DNA of 64,000 nucleotides. Source: Aplectana chamaeleonis (Eukaryota > Nematoda > Chromadorea > Rhabditida > Cosmocercidae). Shown in pieces: positions 31,437-43,510 of the stretch. Within the stretch, counting starts at the first letter, position 1, and every line of letters starts with the position of its first letter. The position numbers and the translations under genes are program-made. Where the stretch lies: the NCBI GenBank assembly GCA_029168955.1, contig JAPDOI010001507.1:62001-126000 (forward strand), in the 5' to 3' direction. Under the pieces are notes generated by a model. It was not told the DNA's origin, did no database searches, and worked only from the letters and a program-made list of their open reading frames with translations.

Positions 31437-32639
31437 TTAATTATAGCACTAATTTTTTCCATTATTTGTTGATATCCGAAAACCCCCCGTGGTCTTCACA
31501 CAACATCCGCGTTGCCGGTCGCTCAGAAGGAATAATTTTCTCCTTTAGATAACGCGATTGTTTTTATGCACTTCATATTTTATTCATTTTCGGGACAATG
31601 AAGTTTCTTTTCGATGCTAATATTATGGACCTGAAATAGATGAAGAATGAATCGATCAAAAATCACCGAGAACAAAAACCTCCATTTCGAGCAAACTGCA
31701 ACTTGACGCCAAAACATTATATTTCGGAAGCTGTTGAAAAAAGCTACAAAAAAATAAAAAGAAAGAAAATAAAAACCCATGCTAGGCTACGAAATAGGTT
31801 TTCTACGCGTTACAAAGTATAAATGCTCAGATGAAGCTCTGGGAGCCAAGTTGCGACAATGATAGGGTATAAAGAGCAAATACGAAGCTTTTAGCTGCAC
31901 TTTATTCCCTATTATCGCTGGAACTCGCAGCACTCAGAACTCTATATAGATCCTGAATCGTTGCTTGAATGAACTTTTTGAGGCGCTGGCAAGACTTCTT
32001 CTGTTTTTTTTTCGCTTTGATTTTGATAACCTTAAGTTTACAGTCTTTATCACAATGAAGTTGGCACAATGGCCAGAAATCTGTGCATTTTGAGACAGAG
32101 CGTTTTTTATCACAAAAGAAACTGTTGATTTTTTTTCAACTAGCCGTGACGTACATATTTATGTTTACTCGTTAAAATCTAGATGAGTTTTGATGTCATG
32201 TACATAATCTCTTGTCTCTCATCCTCCCCTCCCTCTCCAGTTGAAATCCAACACGGTTGCGTCATTTTGATATTTCACGGGTGTTGTCACGGTGGATTTC
32301 AAGTCGTGAGAAACCAATGATTTGTTGAAGATGAACCAGCACCCATCTGTAGTCTGCTTTATCACACCATGTCATTATCATGACTAAATTCTTTCTATTC
32401 ATCTTTCTTTTTCTTCTCTGCATGACTGTTTACATATAATGGTCGACGCGGAGTGGTCCGTCATATAGGTATTTTCTGCCGATCACGTAGACTGCACGCC
32501 ACATGCAGAGTTACGCAGAGACCCTGACTTCTCGGGGATACGTCTGCTTGTAAGCCAAACGCGGAAACGATAGGAATAATCTCGGAAACGTGGGGGAGCT
32601 TCTGATCTGACAGTGTATCAATGAATATAAATCGCGGGG
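31437..32639. other. No gene recognised
   Basis: AT-rich. A small inverted pair TTGAAATCCA / TGGATTTCAA spans 32241-32307. Nothing else supported. Confidence 0.4.
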
Positions 32640-33125
32640 GCTAGCGGACCGACCGTGGATAAACCTTGATCAACCGCACAAACTTGTGCGCCAACTGCGT
32701 GACCTTCAGCACTGACGGTGGGGTGTTTTCGACCGACCGCGGGAGCTAGCGGGCTGACCGTGGTCAAATTCGGACCTACTGCGAGGCATTCCGGACTGAC
32801 AGCGGTGCTTTCTGGACCGAATGTGGGAGCTCGCGAGCTGACCGTGGTTAAATTCGGACCAACCGCGGGACATACCGGACTGACAGCGGTGCTTTCTGGA
32901 CTGACCGCGGGAGCTCGCGGACTGACGGTGGAAGCTCGCGGACTAACCGCGTGAGCTCCCGGACTGACCGTGGAAGCTTGCGGACTGACCGCGGGAGCTC
33001 GCGGACTGAACGAAGGAGCTCGCGGACTGACCGCGGGAGCTCGCGGACTGACAGCGTGAGCTCGCGGACTGAGCGCGGGAGCTCGCGGACTGACCGCGGG
33101 AGCTTGCGGACTGACCGCGAGCGGA
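32640..33125. repeat. 21-bp minisatellite GACCGCGGGAGCTCGCGGACT
   Basis: The right half (about 32885-33120) is an array of ~11 units of 21 bp, variants of CGCGGGAGCTCGCGGACTGA. The left half has longer, diverged units with GACAGCGGTGCTTTCTGGAC. Because the unit is a multiple of three without stops, frames stay open in several phases on both strands, including 198 residues on the minus strand with a SPRAPAV heptad-like repeat. Confidence 0.85.
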
Positions 33126-33169
33126 AACCGGTTCGACCAACGCCCATCCCGGTGGGGCGGCTGGAGCGA

Positions 33170-33470
33170 TAAGATGACGAAGAAAGGTAGTATTGAGGAC
33201 AGCAAGACGGTCAAGATTGAGAGAAAGAGTGAGAATCTTCAGTAAAACAAGGAGATCAAGAAAATGAATTAAAGAAAGAGAATGAATTAGTAAATAAATA
33301 AATAAATAAATAGATAGGTAAAGCAAAGAAAAGTATCACAACAACAGAAAGATTAAGAAGAGGAGAAAGAAAAGTTGTTAGAGTTGTAGAGAGCGAAAGG
33401 AGAACGGAGAAGACAGAAAAAGATAGCTTAAGGAAAGAAAGGATTCTATAAAGAAACATGCCTGCGATTT
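33170..33470. repeat. Purine-rich strand with an (AAAT)n tract
   Basis: About 300 bp of A/G-rich plus strand (GAAAGAGAATG, AAGAAGAGGAGAAAG), with a (TAAA)n run at 33292-33313. It follows the minisatellite directly. Not recognised as coding. Confidence 0.5.
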
Positions 33471-34904
33471 GAATAAAACTCCCAGTTTCAAGTTAAATCT
33501 GGGGCACGCCGGGGCAGTCGGGGGGGGGGGAGCCGAGAATGTGGCCATTAGCGCAATTGATGACGAGGTGATCAAGAAGGTCATAGAGGTTTTAGGTGAC
33601 AAAGAACTCGGTAGGAAGTTCAATTCTGGCCAGTGCAAATCCAAACATCTCCCTAAATCAAGAGTGGTTGTGAGCAGTGTAGCCTCCCACGTGTTAAGCT
33701 TGTCAGCATAATCAGGAAATCATGTATACGTTGCCGATGTGCATACGCAACGGTAAGTTGAGAGTTTGTCTGCTGCTGAAAAGAACTAGATGACTACCAT
33801 GAACCGAAATAACCTTGGGTCCTGCGTGCGCGTTACGCGTTGGACGCATCCGGTTGGTAAGGTTTCTTGCTTCACATCAGCAGGTTGTATCGTACCAACT
33901 CTGAGCAATTTACACCACTGTTACGCCAGATCGCGACCTCGATTCACAAGTATAGTCAATTCTGCGTTACCTGAATCTGTGTGTACCACTTAATCATTTC
34001 TCCCAAAACTTTTTCTTAGTAGATACCCACTCTATAGCATATGAGCATATGAAAATCCGAAGTAGATTTTCCTCATAGCCCAAAAATCATGCGATGCACA
34101 GATAACTCAAAGTTGGCATTAATAATATTCAATCGACCGCGCGATTATATGCTATGATTGTATGAAGTATGGAGGAAATTCAGTTGTAACGGTATGCAGA
34201 AGTCTTTCCTGCTCTACACATGGTGCTACAAAAACTGATAGGATTCCAATAAATACCACGCAACTACCGAAGGAGTGGCCACCGTTGTGTTTTCTCGCCC
34301 AAACATGATTCAAAGGCAGTGTTGATTTATCACAACATCCAGTTGGCTGACATTCGATAAGATATCCAAGATGTTTGAAGGATAATTCTAAAATCCTGCC
34401 TATTGCTCGTGATCAAAAGGGATGCTTAAGGCCCCACATACACGTTTGTCTAGGCTTGACCCTCGTTATGACAAAGGCCAGCAAGATCCTAGGAGAAAAA
34501 CACAAATAAAAACTTGAAACGGGCCATCAATAGGATCACTAAGCCCGTGCATGTAGTTTTCCCTTCCTCGAGTAATAGGACTTTCTCATGAGCACTGACT
34601 GTTTCGAAATAAACCTTATAGACTTTTGATAGATGAAGCCAGACGTGTGTGAACAAAGTTGTGAATTAGGCAACTGTTATAGTCAGAAAACTGCCCCATT
34701 TCAGTGGTTCCCGTCGGCTTCTCAGTTTTGAAGACACAGTTGTCATGAAGACCAACCCATCAGACTCTCTACTAGAACAAAAAAAAAGTCGAAACTTTTT
34801 AAGGAACGCCCTGCCTCTCATGAAGCGGTAGACTAAATGCGCAAAAGATCGGGATTTCATTGTAACTGAGCATGTGCACTTGCTTATGTTCAACTCTCAC
34901 GAGT
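33471..34904. other. No gene recognised
   Basis: A frame at 33469-33711 exists on the plus strand with a G-run at 33520, and an opposite frame overlaps it. No family recognised. The remainder is AT-rich. Confidence 0.4.
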
Positions 34905-35190
34905 TCACCTGCGTACAGAACGCGGGCGATTGCGTACTGATCGCGCGCACTTACGTACTGACCGCGTAGACTGACAAACCGACCTCACCCACCAGTTCGT
35001 CCGCGTACTGAATGCGCATACTTGCGTACTGACCGCGCAGACCGAGAAACCGACTTCACCCACCAGTTTGCCTGCGTACTGAACGCGGGCAATTGCGTAC
35101 TGAACCCGCATACTTGCGTACCGATCGCGCAGACATGCAAACCGACTACACCTACCAGTTTGTTTGCGTACTGAACGCGCATACTTGCAC
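34905..35190. repeat. GCGTACTGAACGCG minisatellite
   Basis: Short units of about 23-24 bp containing GCGTACTGAACGCGxxxACTT are grouped into larger repeats that each end in AAACCGACxxCACCCACCAGTT (positions ~34977, 35047 and 35140). Frames over it are repeat artefacts. Confidence 0.75.
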
Positions 35191-35214
35191 AGAAGTTGTC
35201 TCTTCAAATTAGCG

Positions 35215-37167
35215 TCGAATTCGCAGACTCATCTGAATTGGTGTAAATTTCGCAACTTTTCTTCGCGCTTCGAGCGGTGCCTTTCCAAATATAACAGAAA
35301 TTTAGAGAAAAAAGCCATCAGCAGTAGTAGCCCTCAAGGTTTCGACAGTTTTTGAATAAGAGACTTGAAAAATCATGCAAGATTCCCTGCCTAAAGAAAG
35401 ATGATGGTCTGGCAATTAGGGACTCGGACAAAGCTGAATTGTTAGCTGACAAGTTCTGCGAGGTTTATGCTGGAATCAGGGATTCTCTTCCATCTTTTTG
35501 CCCGAAAGTCGAGTTTCCATTGGATAGTTTACCTTTTTTTGAAGGTGACGTTATATTTGACATTCTTCGAAAGTTGCCTATGTCTACGTCAGTAACTCCA
35601 GATTTCACACCGACAATTTTTGTAAGAAATGTTGCTCACGTAATTGCTGGCCCTCTGTCTTATCTGTTCAGTCAGGCCCTCTGTTATTCGGAAGTGCCGG
35701 AGAGGTGGAAGCAGTATTTTGTGACCCTTTTGCTAAAAAAAGAACGTTCGCAAGCTGTGGATAACTACAGGCCAGTGAGTATCACCTCGATTTTTTGCAG
35801 ATCATTTGAAAAAATTCTGAAGAAACACATCGTAGGTCACCTAGAGAAAAATTCAATCATTCCTAGTAATCAACATGGTTTTGTGGCAGGGAAGTCGGTC
35901 GAGACCAGTTTGCTTGAGTGTATCAATAATGACTGGAGCTATTACTTGAAAACAAAGAACGCTTGTGATAACATCTATTCTGATTTTTCAAAGGCCTTCG
36001 ATCGGGTAAATCATGCTATGCCTATGCTGAAGCTCGAGAAGTTGAGGCTTCATCCGTCAGTGTGTGGGTGGATAGGGAATTACCTCAGAGGTCGTAGTTT
36101 CCAGGTTAAAGTTGGGTCCAGCTTTTCCTCCAGCCGATTGGTCAAGAGCGGAGTCCCTCAAGGTGGTGTTTTGGCGCCCATTTTTATGACCGTTTTCACA
36201 GCCGAACTTCCCAGGCTATCGGAAAGCACTGGTGTCACTTGTAAGCAGTTTGCTGATGATGTAAAATTTTATAATGTTTTTGAGTCATCTGGGGACGTGC
36301 AGAGAATGCAGGCTGCTCTTCACAGAATACGGAATGGTCTGTAGCTTGGAGTTTGCCACGATCTCCTGATAAAACACTTCACACAAGAGTGTGCAATTCC
36401 AGTCTACCAGCCAACTACATTCTTGATGGGCATGCACTTTCTACTGTTGCGAAAGTGAAGGATTTCGGTTTCCCGTATAACAAGGAACTTGATTTCTCAG
36501 CTCATCATCAGGCTATTCACAGCAAAGCTTTATTACGCACCTTCCATATTTTCAGAGGCTTATCGACCTGTGATGAAAACGTGTTGTCGCGTGCGTATAA
36601 AGTTTATGTTAGACCTATAATGGAATCAAGAACTGCAGTATTCTGTCCATCTAAAAAGAAAGATATAAGAGTTTTGGAAAACGTACAAAATAACTTTACT
36701 CGCAAAGTTTATTTGAGACAAAATGGCTTCTCTTATGCTGGCGTGCCTGATCCCATAAGAAGGAATCAAGAATTGTCCCTACACTCTCTCGAGTCCCGGC
36801 GTAAACGAAACGATGTATGCTTGGTCTTTAAGATTTTGAGTGGGATGATGAAAACAGACAAATTGAAGTTCTATAGATTCATTGCTTCCAGAACACGGGG
36901 AAACTCGGAAAAAATCTCTTATGAAGTTCCAAAAACTAATCACAGATCAAACAGCTTCACCTGTAGAGCTGGTTCTGCTTTTGCTTCTTTGAATCTAGAC
37001 ATTCTTCCTGAGCCCTACTCTTTTCTATCATTCAAACGAAAAGACATTCTGCTAACATGGTAACTCCATCACTTTGCTTATTCTGGTGCTTGTATGGGTA
37101 TATGCTTTAATCTTTATGACGTCTACGTTATGTAGCGTAACAATAAATAAATAAATAAATAAATAAA
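35215..37167 (+). mobile_element. CR1-like LINE, 5'-truncated, with (AATA)n tail
   Basis: Carries most of an RT, a C-terminal region and a 3' tail of AATAAATA repeats (37142-37167), typical of CR1/L2-type 3' microsatellite ends. The 5' part including the endonuclease is lost. The start abuts the GCGTACTG minisatellite. Confidence 0.8.
35224..37063 (+). pseudogene. CR1-like reverse transcriptase, two frameshifts
   Basis: It begins with the pre-RT segment YNRNLEKKAISSSSPQGF (frame ending 35355) and shifts frame near 35350 to SCKIPCLKKDDGL. It then shows RT motifs VPERWKQYFVTLLLKK, YRPVSITSIFCRSFEKIL, QHGFVAGKSVETSLLE, DFSKAFDRVNH, SGVPQGGVLAPIF and the catalytic FADD (CKQFADDVKFY). A second frameshift near 36340 leads to AWSLPRSPDKT and a thumb/C-terminal part ending in LSFKRKDILLTW at 37063. 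Apart from these two shifts the frames are open for 330 and 236 residues, so the copy is not very old. Confidence 0.85.
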
Positions 37168-37289
37168 ACTTTGACTTTCTTAGAGGTAGCTAATTTGTAT
37201 CCGCAGACGTAAAACAAAAAGATCAATGAACGGTGCGAAAATCGAATTTGAAAAGTTGTGGTGTCAATATTTTGCACAAAATTTTGTGC

Positions 37290-37476
37290 ATACTATCGTT
37301 CTCCGACCCCAATTTCGATCTGCAATTGCGGACTACAGCTGCTGCATCATGCGACACGTGATAATCGTACTGGGAGAGGGGTGAATCCCATCCCATCACG
37401 ATTAACACGTGTCGAATGATGTAATAGCCGTAGTCCGCAAATGCGGACCGAAATTTAGCCCAGAGAACGATAGTAT
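37290..37476. mobile_element. Hairpin MITE, 187 bp, TA-type
   Basis: ATACTATCGTTCTC pairs with GAGAACGATAGTAT, and complementarity extends inward (GCGGACTACxGCTxxxxCATCAT, CGACACGTG). TA at both ends suits a Tc1/mariner-type target site. Confidence 0.75.
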
Positions 37477-38761
37477 ATGATAACTGTCTCTTTTGCTGAG
37501 AACATGTTCTTCAAACGGTTTCGTTTGCTTCATCTGTGCCATAAATCACACAGTTGTCTAAGACGCTGTCCAGCTGTCATCGCTAAATGGTTCAGCGCCT
37601 TGTTGTTGCTTCTTCAGTGTTGATGAGGTGTGCTCGAGCAGGCACCTGGCGTACATCAAAACTGCCATAGCCTGTAAAATATAACAGTATTGCAGTATCA
37701 CATAAAAACTCTCAGATGTGTTCAGAATTTCACTGACTCTTCAGTTGGTTGAGGTGACTGAACACCCGGCAGTAGTTGGTGATTACGTTGGTGGTAGTAG
37801 CTTATTCAGCCAGAATTGGTCATCGAACACTGCTTGCCTACCCAGCCAGCCTGTGCTGCAAGCGGCACTGTTTTTCCAATAGCTGTACATTGGGGGGTGG
37901 GAAGTCGGGAGCTGCGTATTCTCGACAGCCTTGTTGGTCGGGCAATCTATGCATTGTTGCTCACCCGGCGAATTGATCTGCCTATCGGTTGACATTGAGG
38001 CAGCGTCCATACGTGACGAGAGCGGGCGTTCTCGCTGTTGTGCGCTTCTCGACGCTCCTCAACGCTGGAGCAGCCCGTGCCCGCAAATTAACGCAGACAA
38101 ACACCCCCTACAGGCTATTAACTTGGTTCCTACGCATGCTGGTGCGGAGCGAAGGTTAGAGACAGTGAGAGAGCGCAGGGCAGACGGAGGTCGAGGCGTG
38201 GCGCGCGCCGCTCGCGCCTCGAATGATGTGAATTTCGACGTTTTATAGAGGGTACATCTTATTGATTCGATTGGAAACGTTTGATCGGGTGATAAATCGC
38301 TCGAGTCAGCGCAACGGCTGACAATTCCCCACGGTTTTCAACTTCCGTGGTGGGATTATGGAAAACAAGGGCAATAGTTTTGCTAAAGGTTTAATGTCGC
38401 CAGTTTCAGTGATGGAGTAGTAAGCTAGACACTTGCTGCTTCCTTCGTGGTGCTGGCGTAAGCGCGCGAGAACGAGCGGGCGGCTAGCAAATCGTGTGCC
38501 CACGATGAACATCGATTTTGCGTAATCGCACGCTCTCGCAAGGAGTGGACGGAGACTTATGCCTCACCTGTCAGTTGAATATATGCTGTACTCCAAAAAA
38601 GGTCTCAGGCGCATAGAAAGTGAGCCTGCATTTTCAACCTCCCATAAAGTGTTGCGATGTGGACTACGAACTGCAGCGATGACCAACTCCTTTTTCCCAA
38701 AGCGGCGTTCTCAACGTTACCCTAGATAGGCTCTTCGTCTATCTTCTCTTTGATTTGGCCA
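37477..38761. other. No gene recognised
   Basis: Mixed sequence. The block GCATGCTGGTGCGGAGCG at 38129 recurs near 40928 with a shared TTAGAGACAG, so part of it is a dispersed repeat. No coding support. Confidence 0.4.
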
Positions 38762-38942
38762 GTGTCTCACTCTATCACTCCGGACGAAATACCTCTCCCT
38801 TTTATCAAGAAAGTGGTTGATATTATTGGTAACCCATTGGAATAAATTTTTAACTTGAGTTTCATGCGGGCAGAAATTCCTTCCAAGTGGAAAACGTCAT
38901 TTGTCATCCCCATACCCAAAAAGCCGCCATTAGACATGTAAT
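38762..38942 (+). pseudogene. LINE reverse-transcriptase fragment, nonsense-mutated
   Basis: One frame reads SITPDEIPLPFIKKVVDI, a stop codon, then FNLSFMRAEIPSKWKTSFVIPIPKKPP. This is the region between the first two RT motifs of jockey/CR1-like LINEs (SxTPDGIP...WKxSxVxPIxKK). Only about 60 codons remain, and the sequence before and after is not RT-like. It is a relic. Confidence 0.65.
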
Positions 38943-38989
38943 CTAGCACAAATCGCGGCGTGACCCGCATCGGAGCAACGGCATCGGCC

Positions 38990-39390
38990 GACGTAGGAGC
39001 AGTAATCGCGCGTCTGTCGCAGCGACGTGTTGCGGAGGGCTGACAAAAATGTGCAGAGGCCTGTCGCTGGCACTGTCGCTGTCGCTATGCAGTGCACTGC
39101 GACAGCAACAGTTTTAGAGGTACGGTATGATTTGGCGACACACGGCACTCTGCACAGCGAACGCCTGTCGCGGAACTCTCGCCCTTGAGACCTATCGCTG
39201 TCGCAGTGCACTTCACAGCGACAGCGCCAGAAGTAGAGATACGCTTTGGCGAATTTGCAGTGTCGCTGCGACCCACACTCAAAAGCTGTTTCTACGACGA
39301 CCGACGTCGTCGCCACGATGCGAAGCCCGCGGCGATTTGTGTTAAATTGCACGTCTGTCGCTCATTACAGCGACAAAGTGTACCATTCCC
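38990..39390. repeat. GTCGCTGTCGC / GCGACAGCG-rich block
   Basis: GTCGCTGTCGC and its complement GCGACAGCGAC alternate through about 400 bp, often paired with AGTGCACTGCGACAG. Open frames on both strands are by-products. A diverged copy begins at 39966. Confidence 0.6.
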
Positions 39391-39395
39391 CCTGA

Positions 39396-39945
39396 AGGCA
39401 GCGTCCACGATGTAGAAGGATTTTCATGTTTTTTTCCTGGGAAAGTCTTTCTTGGTTCGTTGTACGATCTATAAGAAAAAAGCATGAAAAAGCCCGTTTG
39501 AAGTTAAAATAGCCGTCAAAAATTCTTCTGATTTCTCGGTGGTGCACGACTCTAGTGATGCTTTGTAGTATTAGGGGTCATCAACTGGCTTAAAACTTAT
39601 TACCAGTAATTGACTTCTGACAGTCGATATTCTAGAGCTCTACTGTTATTGCTCCTTCAACACTAACAGTTTTGTACTTGTTTTGTGTAAAAATTGTGTC
39701 TGTATACTCGTAAATTACTTCACCAGTTGCAGCGCACGTGGCAGAATTTTGACCAGACACAACAGTAAATACCATTTTCTACGGGCGGCGCTGTGCACCT
39801 GTGCACGGATTGGCATCTTTGTGATTTAATAACTCTAATCTTACCGCATTTATAGCCGCGGAACCTTCGCAGTTCATCAGCTGTTTTCGAACAACACAGA
39901 TTTCCTCAGTTTTCTCCATTAATTTCTCTCTCGTGATCCGTGCCT
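39396..39945. mobile_element. Possible decayed TTAA-family MITE
   Basis: The left end AAGGCAGCGTCCACGATG and right end CGTGATCCGTGCCT followed by TTAA (39946-39949) resemble the AGGCAGTGTTCACGAT termini. The left TTAA is decayed. The interior is not alignable by eye to other copies. Confidence 0.4.
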
Positions 39946-40204
39946 TTAAAGGGCAGGTGCTCCGCGAAAAGCTGTCGCTGTGCAGAGCGACGATACCGCG
40001 TGTCGCAAAAGTATACCGTACTTCTTATGCGAAAAATCTGCGCTGACGATGCGCAGAAAACGGGGCGGAAATTTCGCAATGCGCGCCAATTGGATGTCTG
40101 GAGTGTAAATGCGCACCTGCATGGCTACAGTGTAGTGAAATTTCGAGTCAGGAAATCATATATTACACTTTTTTGAGTCACAGTACATGCGGAATCCACC
40201 GACA

Positions 40205-40500
40205 CTTCCGTTCCGAATCATGACATATTTCGGATATTCGGTATCCGAGTCATTATCCGACTCACGGCACATTTCGATGAATCGGATTTTGAATCATTCG
40301 GATTTTGACGTTTCTCGGTGAATCGGATTTTGGATCACTCGGATTTTGACGTTTTTCGGTGAATCGGATTTTAGATCATTCGGATTTTGACGTTTTCTCG
40401 GTGATTCGGATTTTGGATCATTCGGATTTTGACATTTTTTCGATGAAGCGGATTTTGAATCATGAAAATTTCGGTTCATTCGGATGGATATCCGAAAATG
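40205..40500. repeat. ~43-bp repeat GAATCGGATTTTGxATCATTCGGATTTTGACG
   Basis: Four to five units of about 43-44 bp built from TCGGATTTTG words, flanked by TCCGAGTCATTATCCGA. The minus-strand frame with an NPNDPKSES-type repeat is a by-product. Confidence 0.8.
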
Positions 40501-41617
40501 AGTGTGTCGGATCCAATGTATAATCAGCGCATCGATTACCAGGTGCCCGGGCTGGGGCAGGAACCCCACGCGGCCACCCGTTCACCTCTTATCAAAACGA
40601 GCGGCAACGCAGGCACTGAACAACCAAACCCCTCCCTGCGTGTTGCTCGGGCATCAAGGGTACATTAAGAAACCCTTTGTTCATAGTCCACTCGAGGGTG
40701 CAGGCGTCTGTCATGGGGCTATAAATCAACAACCACACACGGCTGATTTCGCCTTTTTGGGTAGCAAAAGCACGCCAACCCACACATATTTTCTATGCTC
40801 TACAAGGCGTGAGCAAGCACAATGTATGATCGGATAATTCGAGTAGGATTCCGCGACGCTGCTTGGCGGTAAAATTAGCAAGCGGGAAAAAAGAGAAAAT
40901 GGCTACCGACCAAATAATTTCGCGTGCGTGCTGGTGCGGAGCGGAGCTTAGAGACAGCAAGAAGGTGGAAGAACTGTCAAGTTCATTCATTAGAGTGATT
41001 TCGATCGCCGCTTTGTCGCGAGGCTACGTGACGCGTTCCCAGGGGCCGTATGCTAACTGTCCCCGAAAATGCCAGTTATCCGCTACCACGAGTGAATTGA
41101 TGGCTATGAAATGGACTACACTACGATGTTTGAAAACATGTCAGGAATTGCTGATAAAAGATGTGGCTTTCTGCCAACCTTCCCCTTATTCTGTAACAAA
41201 GGGATGGTTGTGGAGGATAGCACTAGCCCATAAAAGGTAGTCTTCAATAGTTATTAATTCGGTTCTGTCGCATCGAAGCGTGGGATGGATAAGCTTCCCC
41301 CTGTTTTCAAGCAAAATAGATGAACATGCGGTTCGTAGTGATTGTTTCTCTCGGCGGGAGCATACGGCCCCACGTTGCAGATAGGGGGAAAATCGCGGAG
41401 AAAAAGCGGCCTGTGCTTGCTCTAAAACGCAGAAGGATTCAGGGCTAGACCACTTGCTTCTGCTGTGCCAGACCGACTTGACCACTTGTCACACTTACAG
41501 TGCTTCTAGCACCGACAACAGTTCTACCTGACCCCACCAGCCACCGTCAGTATGGAGGCCGAAATCTTTGCTCTGTCATCCCCTCTAGTGCTTGTCCAAA
41601 CCTTGATGTTGTATGTT
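40501..41617. other. No gene recognised (downstream of the SXP/RAL-2-like gene)
   Basis: Frames at 40863-41240 (plus) and 41186-41485 (minus) match no family. The GTGCTGGTGCGGAGCG word near 40928 also occurs at 38133. Confidence 0.4.
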
Positions 41618-41623
41618 TTTATT
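41618..41623 (-). terminator. Candidate poly(A) signal AATAAA
   Basis: On the minus strand AATAAA lies about 195 bp downstream of the stop codon of the SXP/RAL-2-like gene. It is the nearest downstream match to the consensus that I found. Confidence 0.45.
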
Positions 41624-41818
41624 CCGTCGTATTGGAATAAACTTGTATGATTTTCACTGTATGAAACAGAAGCTCATGAAATTCGACTTTTCCGCAAAGC
41701 GGCCATGAGATTCTCCGAATGAAATAGGAGACATTCTGGAGCGGTAGTAACCTAATCATGTCTCGATTTTAAGCGCGGTCCCTAACCTTGAAGTTGACAT
41801 CGAGGTTCGCTACAATTT

Positions 41819-42389
41819 CTATTCGTAGATTCTCGAGCTCCTATTCGTAATCTCCTCTTTTCGAATCACTCTAGCTTTTTGTCTAAGTTCTGGTGCAGTA
41901 CTAACCTGTTTGTTACTATTGGTAAGTGTGACTAGGGCTTTGCTCCGTGCTGATATTACCAGACCGGAATTTTCCATGATACTTTCATACTGAGTCTCAA
42001 CGGAGGGGAGCAGGCTGATTAGCTCTTTGATATCTTTTTTCATCGCTTCGAATCGCTGCTTTATTTCGTTCAGGTGTTTCATGAGGAGCACCTAAAAAAG
42101 GCGTAACCATAAAGAAATTCACTGTGTTTCGAGAAAGTTGTCACAGGCTCACAGCCAATCTCACCTCCACTCCATTTTTTTGCGACCATTGAATAATCTG
42201 TTTTCTCAACTCCGCTACAGTCACATCGGACCTCTGCATTGTTTCTGTATATTCCTCCTTTGCAGACTGCGTCACATTGGCAAGGAATTCGTGCTCATGA
42301 TGATGATGTGCATGAGAAGCAGGACTCTTGGGTGGTTTGAAACCGACGACAGTGGCGCTAATTACCAGGGTCATAAAGAATACACGCAT
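41819..42389 (-). CDS. SXP/RAL-2 family secreted protein (DUF148), two exons
   Basis: Exon 1 is 42389-42165 and exon 2 is 42091-41819, with a 73-bp intron (donor GTGAGA at 42164, acceptor TTTTTAG ending 42092), phase 0. The predicted product has 165 residues. MRVFFMTLVISATVVGF is a signal peptide, followed by a short Pro/Lys and His-rich stretch (HAHHHHEHE, residues 27-35). The DUF148 domain spans about 36-140: FLANVTQSAKEEY, VAELRKQIIQWSQKNGV, then two long helices with LNEIKQRFEAMKKDIKELI and LPSVETQYESIM. These match the pattern of nematode SXP/RAL-2 and Ani s 5-like secreted antigens, whose exact function is unsettled; some bind metal ions. The length is normal. The ATG follows TTCCAG by one base, a good trans-splice acceptor. 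A MITE ends 25 bp upstream. Confidence 0.85.
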
Positions 42390-42397
42390 CCTGGAAC
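42390..42397 (-). promoter_or_regulatory. Candidate trans-splice (SL) acceptor
   Basis: On the minus strand GTTCCAG immediately precedes G-ATG of the SXP/RAL-2-like gene. Nematode mRNAs often receive a spliced leader at such a TTTCAG-like site close to the ATG. It could instead be a cis acceptor for an unseen upstream exon. Confidence 0.45.
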
Positions 42398-42417
42398 TTT
42401 TGGTTAAAGGCACTGTT

Positions 42418-43028
42418 CACGATAAACTTCGTCCTTGATTTTTCAACAAAAAAAAACAATTGCGGTAGCCTTCATAAGCAGATCATTGTTGAAAAAAAAC
42501 GGATCTAAACGCATTCTCAGAGGCAGATAACGGATTTAAAATAGCATTTTAGTGAGCCAGTCCGGCCTCCTCGGGTTCAGTTGTTGTCATCGACACCGAC
42601 ACGTCTCTATTCACTGCCACGTTTTGACTAGCGACCAACAGCAGTGTTTTTTATTGAATTAGGCAATGGATTAGACAGATTTTTGCCTGACGATTGCCAA
42701 AATTACGAAGACAGACATCAAGACACGAAGTCAGGCATTTTGCCTGAAGATTTCACGGACGTTTTCGACAACAAATTCTAAATTCTGATGTCTCTTTCAA
42801 TGAAAAACCACAGCCGATGATCGCAGATCAAAGCGTGGCAGTAATAGAGACGTGTCGGTGTTGGCGACAACAACTCGACGCTTTTCTCACTGAGGTAATC
42901 TTCAAAACCGTTTTTTGCCTCTGGGAAGGCCTTCGAGTCCGTCTTTTTAACACTGTTCTGCTTCTGGGGGCGACCACCATTGTTTTTCGAAGAAAAATCG
43001 AGGACGAAGTTTATCGTGAACAGTGCCT
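42418..43028. mobile_element. TTAA-family MITE, 611 bp, at the gene start
   Basis: Nearly perfect inverted ends AGGCACTGTTCACGATAAAC and its complement at the right, extending ~28 bp. Flanked by TTAA (42414-42417) and TCAA (43029-43032). It ends 25 bp upstream of the ATG of the SXP/RAL-2-like gene, so it now forms the proximal promoter or outron of that gene. No transposase inside. Confidence 0.85.
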
Positions 43029-43032
43029 TCAA

Positions 43033-43510
43033 AGGCAGTGTTCTCAATAATCTTCAACTTTGAGATTATTCGCTGTATTGATTAAGTGGCCCCCGGGTAG
43101 AAGTAAAATGACGTAGAAATTGAGAAAAACGCATCATAAGTACACGGCATCCTTAAGTACCAGCCCGCCTCTTAAGTATCACAGGAAGTGTTTGTTGTGA
43201 CAATAGAATCTTTTGTGGACCCGTTCTTCGCAATTCTCTTTTCTCTATTGCTCCAATATTTTCTTAGGGCCCTGACTGCTTTGTATAAAATATTCTCCTG
43301 TTTTCGATTGACCCAATTTTCCACCGGTGACAACCACCATGAACATGTTCATACAACCGGACAACTAGTCCTTGTTATAGAATAATGTCACTGAAATACG
43401 ACGTTTTAATGCGTTTCTCGCCGTTTCTTCGTAATTTTGGTAACACTTGGAGGCCAGCGCGTTGTCTTGAGTGGAAAATTCGGGAACGAAAATTGTTGTG
43501 AAAACTGCCT
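43033..43510. mobile_element. TTAA-family MITE, 478 bp, adjoining copy
   Basis: Ends AGGCAGTGTTCTCAATAATC and GTTGTGAAAACTGCCT. It shares the TCAA (former TTAA) at 43029-43032 with the MITE on its left and has TTAA at 43511-43514. The inside is the reverse complement of 25946-26430 with moderate divergence. Confidence 0.8.

Noticed and set aside
34905..35207. Frames with RSVRKCARSVR-type repeats
   Set aside because: They are translations of the GCGTACTG minisatellite.
40294..40569. 91-residue minus frame with NPNDPKSES repeat
   Set aside because: By-product of the ~43-bp TCGGATTTTG repeat.
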